Shown piece by piece: positions 11,601-21,644 of a stretch of DNA of 64,000 nucleotides. Numbering within the stretch: position 1 is the stretch's first letter; the number at the start of each line of letters is the position of its first letter. The position numbers and the translations under genes were made by a program. Source of the stretch: Salvia splendens (taxonomy: Eukaryota; Streptophyta; Magnoliopsida; Lamiales; Lamiaceae); the NCBI RefSeq assembly GCF_004379255.2, contig NC_056040.1, forward strand, positions 30,594,852 through 30,658,851. The letters run 5' to 3'. The notes below the pieces were generated by a model. It was not told the DNA's origin and ran no database searches. It saw only the letters and a program-made list of their open reading frames with translations.

Positions 11601-12800
11601 TAAGAGCCTAAGCCCTACCCTCTGCCCAAGTGTGTCCGCCCCTGTTCGACGTTTAAACTTTGAAGTGTTAATGTTTGCTCTTTTTTGTAGCTCTTCAAGC
11701 TTCTCTGTAGCTACTTTTGCCCTATCAGATAGGTCGTTGAACTCTTGGAAATTGAAAGCTTTGAGTTGTGATTTGAAAAGTTTGCACAGGTCAACTAGCT
11801 TGTATTGGGCCATTCCGTCAACATATGGTAGCCACTTGTCTTCCATGAGCTCGTTAAACTTTTCATGTTTGAACCAAAAGTTAAAGAACTTAAATGGCTT
11901 GAGGTAAGAGATGATGTTACCGAACAAAGTGGTGACCACTAGGGAATGGTCAATATACGCCCCTGCCGGTGGAATGGTCAATATATGCCCTTGCCGATGG
12001 AATGGTCAGTATACGTTGTTGTGGCCATGTAACCATTCGAATACCATGCTTCGTTAACCATTGCTCGACTAATTTTGCTCAAGATACCTCCTTCCGACCG
12101 TGTGAATAGCAGCATGTGGACATAACATCTTCAAGTCTGAGTAGTGCACATGTATCGACCATATTCTTAACTTCATACTCAGATGGGACAATGCCTCCAA
12201 CTCTTTCATCGTCCACCACAACGTTGTTGAAGTCTCTACTCACAAGAGTTGGCTCATCCTGTGGGACAAACTCAATCAATGAATCCCAAAGGGGACGTCG
12301 ATCAGGGATAGTATGATTACCATAAACCAAAGTAAAGTAAAAGGAATTATTGGACACCAAGCACCTGATTTTGGTATGGATTGTCTGCACATCCACATTA
12401 ATCAGTTCCAGCTCCACTCAACTCGGGTTCCAAAGTAGTAACATCCTACTTCTGTCACTCTTATCAAAGTTGTCGATGTTCCTCCACTCCTTAAACTTGT
12501 TCTTCATTAAGTAAGAGTAATTCTTGGCTTTAAGTTTCATCTCCAGTAAACCAAAAACATCGATTTTGTGTCTCCTAACAAAATCGGCAATCGCAGCTTG
12601 GCAGTGGAGTTGTTGCATTCCCCATACATTCCATGTTGCGATTATCATTGATCAGGTCCCAGATCGTCTTCTAAACCATCCTTCTAGTGTCCGAGAATGG
12701 CCTCCTTCTTTGGACGTGACTTAGATCGGCTTTTTCCACTTGCCTTCCCCTTTCTTTGCAGACCGGCCTTGTCTCGCTGATGCTTCCGCATCTTCCCTAA
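8640..12800 (-). pseudogene. L1-type LINE (non-LTR retrotransposon), decayed and split by a hAT element
   Basis: Read right to left, the minus strand shows the basic C-terminus of ORF1 (about 12800-12650), then the start of ORF2 with an endonuclease (MIIATWNVWGM; 12648-12079), a linker (11981-11653), reverse transcriptase (about 10503-9273) including FRPISCCSVIYKVITKIL and KIDLRKAYDMVDWEF, and a 3' zf-RVT region (8855-8652, with KDFVPPKYSFMTWQA). Decay is extensive: an in-frame TGA near 12418, a 28-bp tandem duplication near 11943-12015, several frame changes, and the catalytic F-A-D-D box altered to F-E-D-K at 9490-9501. The coding sequence resumes on each side of the hAT insertion at 10504-11644. 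No poly(A) end is visible. Confidence 0.85.
10504..11644. mobile_element. Non-autonomous hAT element inserted in the LINE, 1141 bp
   Basis: The ends are inverted: CAGGGCTGGAGACAG on the left and, reversed, CAGGGGCGGACACACTTGG on the right, a common plant hAT terminus. The flanking 8-bp duplication is TTCGGCGT (10496-10503) and TTCGACGT (11645-11652), one mismatch. The interior is AT-rich with no transposase. LINE coding sequence continues on both sides, so the hAT came later. Confidence 0.85.
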
Positions 12801-12939
12801 AATAGTACTTTTTCATTTTCGTTCGTCCCATAAAAATATAGACATTTCTATTTATGAAAAATCATCTCAATTTATTACCCATATACATCAAATTATTTAT
12901 CACTTGTACCGCCACTAAAGCACTAATATTACTGGTGTC
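12790..12939. mobile_element. Left half of a MITE split by an LTR element
   Basis: The sequence begins near AATAGTACTTTTTCATTTTC and contains GTCCCATAAAAATATAGAC. Its partner end, reversed, is at 20614-20755 (TACTATTTTCGTTCCATAAA). Removing 12940-20613 joins the two halves across the GTGTC duplication. The TIRs are degenerate, so the Stowaway-like label is tentative. Confidence 0.55.
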
Positions 12940-14344
12940 TGATAGAGGGAAAAGATGAGACTATGACTCTGTGTATGTGTCAACTGGCCAGGAGGGTACC
13001 TAGACCTAGCTGTGTCGTTGGGTCTGTGTCTATCTTCCCTATCAACAAAAAATACCTCAACCCACTTCTACTGGCTAGTATAGTGGAGTAAGGGTCGAAT
13101 CCCACAGAGATGGATGTAGGCGAGATACACTTGCGATGACATTCTGGGAGCGGTTGGTTAGCTACCACGCTTTTTTGGGGTTGAGTTTTATCTAGTCGAA
13201 AAATGAAATGGAACCTATACGCCTCCTGACCAGTAGGTCAGGGTGGGCTCTAAATGCTGCGTGCTAAAAGAAATTAAAGTGCGTGTGTAAATTGGGGTAC
13301 GAGTGTGTATGTGAGAAGCTACTAGACGAAACTTACTAAAAATGGCTAGACAAAAGGTAAAGAGAATCAAAGGACATGCTGGTAGACTGTCTCCTGGGTG
13401 TGCAGAAAAGCTGAAAAAGTGCAAGTACAAAAGCAAAAAGTAACAAAAGCAACACAAGTGGTCCCATTCTTTGATTGTGACATTATCTTCTTCACCAAGC
13501 TAAACAAACAAGATCTAACAAACTCCATTGATGAATGATCAAGCTTGAAAATTCGTAAATGCAATATTTAACTTGAAATCGAGAACGAAAGCTAAGAAAA
13601 CTAAGATCTACGCAAACTGGTTAGCGGGACAAGGTGACAGAAGCAAGCAGAAACGATTCCCATGCATTTTTTGAGGAACTTAACCCGATTAAAACTTGTA
13701 AACACTCCAAGAAAACCTAGATCTAACTAAGCAAAGCAGATTCAAGCACATAAACAATAGAAATCAACGTAAAACTACCAGATCTAGCTACTAGGCAGAA
13801 AGAAATAATAAGCAAGCTGAAACACAAAATAAAACCACAATAAACTTCATTGCTTTCAAGATTATCACCCAAAAGATGTTCCAACTAAGTAGCTACTGGA
13901 ATCCAAGTCAAAGGCAAGCAAAAACAAGTACTTAAACTAAGAAATCTTAAAAACAAAGCAAGTAAAAGATTGTTTCGCTCATCGGAAACTGAAACTGGAG
14001 GAATTTCTGGAACTACGGCGGCTGGAATGAATCAGGCATGATGCTCCTCGCCGGCAGGTGGCCGGAATCTTCAAGTCAGGCTGCTGGATTTAGATGGAAC
14101 TAAGAGCTAGTGGAGCTATTCTCCTCAAAAGTGATGTAGTAGTGATGATAAGTATGAAGAAACAAGCTAAATAAAAATAATGAGTTGAGTTCGCAAGCCT
14201 GGTTACCTCCCCTAACCGACCTAAGACTCTAAAACTTAAAAGACTCTTCAACACATAGATGACTCACAGAAAACAAAAAACAAGAAAACGGACAAAAGAA
14301 AAAAAAAACTCATAAACACATTATACAGGCTATATTTTCAATCA
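12940..14344 (-). mobile_element. 3' LTR of the gag-only element, with a divergent distal U3
   Basis: Bases 12940-14151 align almost base for base with 19032-20227 of the other LTR (one 14-bp indel near 13300). After 14151 the two are unrelated. The segment ends ATCA at 14344, and the next bases on the minus strand form a purine tract (CAAGGGGGAGGAT, 14345-14357), a plausible polypurine primer. I therefore place the LTR end at 14344; it could instead be a truncated LTR ending at 14151. Confidence 0.65.
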
Positions 14345-14605
14345 ATCCTCCCCCTTGTGTTGAATTAATCCGGCTGTAAACAACTTCGAAATTCTGCCGC
14401 CCCCCTTTTCCTTCCCAGTCAGTATATCTGCTCGTCAAGATCACCCACACTCTCGGCCAAACACTAGATTCACTGTCGCTCATTCCTCACTAGGGATGTT
14501 AGGACTGTTTTCTCTCAAAATGCTGAACCACAGATGCTTCGGACTCAGATCTCACGTGCGGCTCCTAAAGGGTTTTAAGGCTTGTGACGGGGCTATTGGT
14601 TTGTA

Positions 14606-15866
14606 GTGTATGGGGTAGATGTTCCTAAGGCTCTAAGGTTCAAAAACTACTACTTTATTTCGATGTGGGGGAACTGTGTGCATTTGGGCTCTTGGCTATT
14701 GCTTCTCTTCGGCTGGACGTTTTCTGATATTGGACTCCAACTGGTCAGTAGCTTCTTTGTGGCTTCGGCACCCTTATTCCTTCTTCTTTCTTTTTGTGGT
14801 CAAGTGTTTTCGACCATTTTCTTCAACATTTCTTTATGTGGCTTCGCCACCCTTATTCCTTCTTATTTTTTTTGGACCTGGGATTTTTCCTGGTCGATTT
14901 TCTCCTTTCCTCTCGATTTCTTTCTCCAGTTGGTTTTTCTTGTATGTCCTCCTGGCCAGTCGCCTTCTTGCCTTATGCCTAGCACTCACACAGTCCCTGT
15001 GGTTATTGGGTTATATCTGGGTATAGATTTGGCTAGAAAAAGGGGTTCTAAGGGATGGTTTTTTTTAGGGGGGCTTCCTACTGCCTTCAGGATTTGCTAC
15101 ACGCGGTCACTTTACCCTAGGCATCATGTGGCAGCCACTCTTTTCTTTTCTAAATTGGTGGAAAGTGGTTCCACATAGGCTTATAACTCACCATTTAATA
15201 GGGCTTTTGTATCTGGCTCTAAGGATGGGTTTTTCTCTCATACTTGCATCATCCATACTGACTAGGAGATACTAAGAAAGGTGGTTTATACTCTTGGTGT
15301 GTTTTATTTCCATCGATCATCTCACCTTAAGATTGGATCAGTTGAGTTTTAAGCCCGTGTTTTAACACATGTCCTAAAAAACCAAAACTTAACCTAAACT
15401 GACTTACTGAGGACTGACTCGACACATGACAACACATATATACAATTATACTGGCCATTATCTCCTCCTCCCACTTCATCCTTACTTGCCTTCACGCAAG
15501 TTTAGTGAAGTGGAAAACAGGATGACCAATATCCAACACATAGAAGCACAAAAACCAGAAAACACATAACACATGGAAAACATATTATATATGAAACTTC
15601 TCACACTTAGACTATGCAATAGGCTAAGTGGGAGAAGAATAACGAACATAGAGAACACATAGACAATGTGGAACAAGAACTAATATGCAAAACATACTAT
15701 TTCAACAAAAACTTCTCACACTTAGACTATGCAATAGGCTAAGTGGGAGAAGGTATAGGACTCACATAAAAAAACACAAGACAAAGACAACTTCTAACAT
15801 CCTAAACACATATTACGTTGTAAACCTTCGTCTTCTCACACTTAGACTATGGAATAGGCTAAGTGT
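14606..15866. other. Non-coding interior of the gag-only element, with an internal duplication
   Basis: No retroviral enzyme motif is seen. A segment containing GTGGCTTCGGCACCCTTATT occurs at about 14759 and again, slightly changed, at about 14838, a tandem duplication of roughly 79 bp. A 190-residue plus-strand frame covers it (14606-15178), but its composition (F, L, S, W) looks like a chance frame. Confidence 0.4.
15604..15865. repeat. Three copies of a 27-bp hairpin inside the gag-only element
   Basis: CACTTAGACTATGCAATAGG followed by CTAAGTG occurs at 15604-15630, 15719-15745 and 15839-15865 (third copy with GGA for GCA). Each copy can fold: CACTTAG pairs with CTAAGTG and CTAT with ATAG around a small loop. 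The spacing is 115 and 120 bp, so they sit in a longer degenerate tandem repeat. Confidence 0.75.
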
Positions 15867-16696
15867 TATGAATGAGGGTATACGCATGCTAAAACATGTA
15901 AAAAAAATAGAAACAACACAACTAGAAAAAAAAAACTCAAGTTAACTGAAAATAAAAAGAAAGCTAACTGGTCAGTTGGTAGGGTCGGTCATCTTCTCCT
16001 CTGGATCCTCTTTGGTCAGGAGTCTTGTGCAGTTTCCTTCTCGGGTTCCTTTGTTGGTACACATCAGGGGTGTCACTTTTTTTCTTATGATTCTTGAAAG
16101 TCCCCTTGATTTTCCTCTTTTCCATGGGCCGCAGATGATGGTTGCTGGGAACCTTGCTCCCGATCAGTTTGGGCACTTGTCCCAGCTTCTTGATGATAAT
16201 GGCCAGTAGGACCACCCTGGGCTTCTTGGTCTCCTTCTTTTGCTTTGCTGCCTCATTGTCTTTCCTCTTTCTTTCTTGGTTGCATTTTCCTTCTTTGTCT
16301 TGATTTTCCTGTAAGTCGGTTTCTGGTACTAGTGTCTCTTTCTGGGCAGCAGGGATGGCAAGTGGATTGTCGATGTTGGCCTCCTGTACTGGCTGGGCTA
16401 AAGTTGCAGTCGGGTTCTCCCCAGGTTTTGTAGGAGAACCCCTTCCTGGATAGTAAGGGTCTATGACTGATGTCCAGCAACAGCAGGGGTCTCAGACTTG
16501 GTTGTAGCATGTTTTGCGTCCTCCCCATGTTTTGTAGGAGGTCCACTATCTTCCTGGCCAGTATCAGTGTCCTTGCTCTTCTTTTTGTTGCAAGGAGTCT
16601 TGTCCTCCTCGCTTGATTTCTCTACAAGATCATGAACCTTGTTGGGCCCCTTCTTTTTCTCAATCCTACGCCTGATGATTCGCCTCGATGCGCGCT

Positions 16697-18925
16697 TTAG
16701 CCCTTGTTTTCTCTCTGCCTTCTTCTCGGCCAGTTGGTGAGCCCCATTGGCTCTAGCGAATTTGACTTCTGACAAATAGTCTCTTCAATATCCTCTTCAT
16801 CAGGTTCTTTAGTGGTTTCCCTTAAATTCTCTTCCGGACCTTGATTGATTTGAGGTTCAGCAACTGGTTCAGTTTCATCAGGACCACTCCTCTTGGTCAG
16901 TATGTCTCATTTATCCTTTGTCTTGCTTGATTCCCCAAATGACTCCTTCCGTTCAGGCTCCTTGTAGGATGTTCCTGACCACAATGTCATCTTCCTCACA
17001 TTAGCTTTGTCAGGTATGTGCACCGTAACTGGGAGCCTTTCCGCATTCCCACAAATCTCTTTCATCGAACTGGCCAAGTAGGACAGTTGCTTATTCAGCA
17101 TGTCCATATTTTCCTTATGCTCTTTCTGGGCGTTTTGCATGCCTTGCACCACTTCATTATTTGACTGAAATTCGCTCCTCATGGTTTGTTGGTAAGCAAG
17201 CATCTCTCCCATCATCTCTTCCATAGATCTTCCTGACTTGTTTTGGTGTAGGAAATGGTTAGGATTGTGCTGATGGTGGGGATTATACTGGGTGTTAGGG
17301 TATGGGTGGTAGGTATAGTTTGGCTGATTTTGATGAGAGGGGTACTGGCCGAATTGGTTAGAGTTGTGGGGTTGACTGTGATTGGGATTCAGGTGGTGTA
17401 GGTAGGGATTTTGCTGGTGATGGGAGTTATACTGGCCGTTGGGATGCGACTGGTAGATGGGATGGTTTTGATTGTAAGGGTAGTTTGGCTGATTTTGGTA
17501 TGAAGGGTACTGACTGAACTGGTTGGGGTGGTGATACTGGTTAGGGTTAGGGCATGGGTGATTTTGGCAATGTTGGGGTGAGTGGGATTGGTAATTCTGG
17601 TTTCCCATCTGATATTGTGGCACATAGGTGGTATTTCGATATGGATTTGGTGGGTGCGGATTATGCTGGTTTCTTCCTGACCAGTTCGGCTGTGAATCTT
17701 GGGCCGGGGGTCCATCGTATGCATTCTGAGGTGGGTTGGGCTGTTTAGAGTTTCCCTCTCCCCATCTAAAGTCCAGGTGTTATCTCCAAGGCGTGTCCTC
17801 CTGCTTTTCAGGATTCCAGTTCCTATTTGAATTCCAAAGCCCAGTCGTATTTGAATAGTGATCCTCTTGGGCAGTTACCATGGTGGCATTGACTGGAGGA
17901 ACTTGCGGTTTACTCTTCTCAATTGCTGACAAAAGTTCCCTCTCGAGCTTGTCAATCTGACTCTCTAATTGATCATTATTTCCTACTGCTGCAGCATTTT
18001 CCATACCTCTTCTGGACGGGAGAGTACGTGGATTGTCATAGGCTCTTTTCGCGTAGAGAAGTCTTTTTATGATTCTCTTGGCCTCACTAACTCGTAGTTT
18101 GGAAAAACTTCCTCCACTTGATGAGTTCACTAAGTCCTTGCTCTCCGCATTCATCCTCTCATAGAAAATCGAGTAAATTTCTACTTCCAACATGTGGTGG
18201 TTTGGGCATGCATCCAATAGACCCATGTATCTTGACCAGTACTGACTCAGGGTCTCATCATAACCTTGTGTAACTCCTCGGATTTTATCTCTTAATGCAC
18301 TTGTCCTGGCCGCTGGGAAGAACTGATCCAAGAACATCATCTTGAAGTCAGACCAGGTTCTGATACAATTTGGTGGCAGCCTCTTGAACCAAGTATTCGC
18401 CTCCCCTTTAAGGGCAAAGGGAAGGGCCTTCAGTCTGTAGTCGTCTTCGCTCGACCCCGCTGGCCGCTTTAGAGCCTTGCAGATTTTGCAAAATTCATGC
18501 AAGAACTCGTATGGGCTGTCACAACTCCTTCCCAAGAACACAGGCAAGATGGCCATAATGTGGGGTTCCACGTAGATTGCTTCTTGTCCTAAGGTCGTGA
18601 CGATTGCTTGCGGTGGTTCGCCATCCAAGTGAGCGTACAACGAGCTTATCTCGGGATCATTTTCCTGGTCAGCCATGTTGGCTTTCTTCTCTTCAGTTGC
18701 GGATATTGATTCCGGTTCACTCTTGATGGCTGTGCTGCGATCCTCCTCACCGCTCGCATCCAAGTCAACAGGCAAGGCAGTGGTTAATTCTGAATGAGTG
18801 GTGACTGGATTTACCCCTTCTTCCCTTGGCCAGTTGGACTCAGTTTCATTTAACTGCGGAACACAAAAATTAAATAAAAGTTTATTTACAATATTCACAC
18901 CAAAATTCTTAACAAAACTCCTCAT
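16697..18925 (-). pseudogene. Retroelement gag with two in-frame stops
   Basis: One minus-strand frame runs from 18925 to 16697, broken by TAA at 17780-17782 and TGA at 16907-16909. The N-terminal part holds a retrotrans_gag domain (LKALPFALKGEANTWFKRLP, then a TWSDFKMMFLDQFFP stretch), as in Athila-like elements. A long Asn/Pro/Gln/Tyr/His-rich linker follows (about 17720-17240), then a helical segment beginning SMEEMMGEMLAYQQTMRSEF and a charged tail. Gag forms the virus-like particle in this class. The stops suggest this copy cannot make full-length Gag, unless they are read through or are sequencing errors. Confidence 0.8.
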
Positions 18926-19010
18926 AAACTAAGAAACAAAAGAAAAGAAAAACAATTAACTATATGTACACCAAAGTGTCATGTAACAGATGTATGCAAA
19001 AACGTCATCC

Positions 19011-19029
19011 ATCCCCGGCAACGGTGCCA
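19011..19029 (-). other. Primer-binding site (tRNA-Asp-like)
   Basis: The minus strand reads TGGCACCGTTGCCGGGGAT two bases inside the right LTR. It matches the 3' end of plant tRNA-Asp (CCCCGGCAACGGCGCCA) with one G:U-type difference. It fixes the right LTR as the 5' LTR and the element as minus-oriented. Confidence 0.8.
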
Positions 19030-19031
19030 TT

Positions 19032-20608
19032 TGATAGAGGGAAAAGATGAGACTATGACTCTGTGTATGTGTCAACTGGCCAGGAGGGTACCTAGACCTA
19101 GCTGTGTCGTTGGGTCTGTGTCTATCTTCCCTATCAACAAAAAAATACCTCAACCCACTTCTACTGGCTAGTATAGTGGAGTAAGGGTCGAATCCCACAG
19201 AGATGGATGTAGGCGAGATACACTTGCGATGACATTCTGGGAGCGGTTGGTTAGCTACCACGCTTTTTTGGGGTTGAGTTTTACCTAGTCAGAAAATGAA
19301 ATGGAACCTATACCCCTCCTGACCAGTAGGTCAGGGTGGGCTCTAAATGCTGCGTGCTAAAAGAAATTAAAGTGCGTGTGTAAATTAGGGTGAGAAGCTA
19401 CTAGACGAAACTTACTAAAAATGGCTAGACAAAAGGTAAAGAGAATCAAAGGACATGCTGGTAGACTGTCTCCTGGGTGTGCAGAAAAGCTGAAAAAGTG
19501 CAAGTACAAAAGCAAAACGCAACAAAAGCAACACAAGTGGTCTCATTCTTTGATTGTGACATTATCTTCTTCACCAAGCTAAACAAACAAGATCTAACAA
19601 ACTCCATAGATGAATGATCAAGCTTGAAAATTCGTAAATGTAATATTTAACTTGAAATCGAGAACGAAATCTAAGAAAACTGAGATCTACGCAAACTGGT
19701 CAGCGGGACAAGGTGACAGAAGCAAGCAGAAACGATTCCCATGCATTTTTTGAGGAACTTAACCTGATTAAAACTTGTAAACACTCCAAGAAAACCTAGA
19801 TCTAACTAAGCAAAGCAGATTCAAGCACATAAACAACAGAAGTCAACGTAAAACTACCAGATCTAGCTACTAGGCAGAAAGAAATAATAAGCAAGCTGAA
19901 ACACAAAATAAAACCATAATAAACTTCATTGCTTTCAAGATTATCACCCAAAAGATGTTCCAACTAAGTAGCTACTGGAATCCAAGTCAAAGGCAAGCAA
20001 AAACAAGTACTTAAACTAAGAAATCTTAAAAACAAAGCAAGTAAAAGATTGTTTCGCTCATCGGAAACTGAAACTGGAGGAATTTCTGGAACTACGGCGG
20101 CTGGAATGAATCAGGCATGATGCTCCTCGCCGGCAGGTGGCCGGAATCTTCAAGTCAGGCTGCTGGATTTAGATGGAACTAAGAGCTAGTGGAGCTATTC
20201 TCCTCAAAAGTGATGTAGTAGTGATGATAAGTCCTAAGTGAAGTGGTGTCAAAATTCCTCCCTTTTCTTTATGTTCAGCTCCTATTTATAGGGTGGCTTG
20301 CCCTAATTTCTAGGGCTTTCTCTTCATGTGGAATGACAATTTTGCCCTTCTTTAGATAGGTGATTATTCCAAGCAAGTCCTTCCTTCTCGTGTCCAGTTT
20401 TGTAGCATCCATCCTGGTCAGTTTGCGTATTTTCTGCTCATACTAACCAGTTTGCCCACTTTTCGTAGCTTTTTCACTCGAATTCCTTCTGAACCTTTCC
20501 TCCTGATTTAGTACTTCAACCTGCACATTTTAACAACTATTTTGCAGATATTATCCAATAAAGCACCTTATATTGACCAGTAACCAAGGCCGAGAACGAG
20601 ACTCATCA
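19032..20608 (-). mobile_element. 5' LTR of the gag-only element, 1577 bp
   Basis: It starts TGATAGAGGG and ends GACTCATCA (TGAT...ATCA inverted ends). On the minus strand the U3 carries CTATAAATAGG (near 20282-20292), a good TATA box, upstream of the body shared with the other LTR. The box-B-like GGTCGAATCCCACAG lies at 19186-19200. Confidence 0.85.
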
Positions 20609-20613
20609 GTGTC

Positions 20614-20755
20614 TCACTAACCACTAACATTACCTTTAATTATTTTTTCCTTCTTTTTTACTTTACTAATTTTATCTTAATTCCCGTGTCAAATCATATA
20701 CTTATATTTTTATGGAACGAAAATAGTATAGATTATTTTCATTGAATTTAGTATT
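20614..20755. mobile_element. Right half of the split MITE
   Basis: See 12790-12939. The reversed end contains ACTATTTTCGTTCCATAAAA, matching the left end, and the halves are separated by the gag-only element. Confidence 0.5.
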
Positions 20756-20986
20756 GAAAATTTTCTATTAAAGTATTTTTAAGCGTTCACTCTTAAGTAA
20801 TTGAAATAATGTATGCCTTATTTATTTTTGTGGATTGGATGGATAAAGGTGGGTCTGCAAAACTTATTGAATATCGTTGACCATTTTGGATCTATATATT
20901 CGTATGAGACATTTAATTATTTAAACGATTAAATCAAATCCATTTGCATTGAACCAAAATTCCTCAATCTAAATACAATATCATTA

Positions 20987-21531
20987 TAGCATTCCTAGTG
21001 GGGCGTCATATAGCCCACCCTATAGGACATCATATACTAACTCTGCTACGTCAGCGTTTTATCTTCCGTCTCATCCATCTGCAGTAGTGCGCTCTATAAC
21101 CCGCCCTATAATTTTAACTACTATTTTGTAGTTAATTTTTATTTTTTGTGTTTGCAAATATGTCAATTATTAGCAAAATAAATATAAAAACACCACAAAT
21201 TAAAGGCAAACCCTACATTTACTTAATTGGGATATTGGTTTAAAAACCATGAACTTTGGTTAAATTTTGATATTTCCCTCGAACTTTAAAATTAGTCTAA
21301 AATATCACAAACTTTACATTTTGTTTGTTATTTCCCATCGTCCGGACCTATCCTCCGAACCCCTGTAATGGGGCGGAGGATAGGCCGGAGGATGCAAATA
21401 ATGGGCCATCGTCCGCAGAGGATGCATAGAGCGTGGAGGATGGGGGAAGCATCCTCCGTCTACCTGCATTGGCGAAAGATAGAGCGAAGGATGCATTGGG
21501 CGGGCTATCATCCGCCTCATTGTAGATGCTA
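20987..21531. mobile_element. PIF/Harbinger-type MITE, 545 bp, downstream of the reticulon gene
   Basis: The left end TAGCATTCCTAGTGGGGCG and the reversed right end TAGCATCTACAATGAGGCG are inverted repeats, both continuing to a GCCCRCCC motif. The TSD is TTA on both sides (20984-20986 and 21532-21534), the Harbinger signature. The right half holds repeated GGAGGATG motifs. No transposase. It ends 113 bp beyond the reticulon stop codon, probably in or near its 3' untranslated region. Confidence 0.8.
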
Positions 21532-21644
21532 TTATCAAGTTAGAATTCAAACTACAAAAAGTGGAAAAAGAAGAAGAAAAGGAATATCGTGTGTGTTTCC
21601 TATAGGAGTATTTTGTAAGTATAGAATTTAGCAGACTGTAACAA

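Larger units (their letters stand above)
12940..20608 (-). mobile_element. Gag-only LTR retrotransposon (TR-GAG-like), 7.7 kb
   Basis: Long repeats starting TGATAGAGGG lie at both ends. The element is flanked by an exact 5-bp TSD, GTGTC (12935-12939 and 20609-20613). A tRNA-Asp-like primer-binding site on the minus strand beside the right LTR shows that the element runs right to left. The interior has a gag frame (18925-16697) but no protease, reverse transcriptase or integrase motif that I can find. This matches the class described as terminal-repeat retrotransposons with a GAG domain, which would need enzymes from a partner. The shared LTR parts are nearly identical, so insertion is recent relative to neighbours. 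Confidence 0.85.

Noticed and set aside
13093..13107. Possible tRNA gene because of the B-box-like GGTCGAATCCC
   Set aside because: No A box at the right distance and no cloverleaf; the motif is part of the LTR.
14606..15178. 190-residue plus-strand frame rich in F, L, S and W
   Set aside because: It lies antisense to a non-autonomous LTR element in pyrimidine-rich repeats; composition explains the apparent membrane character.
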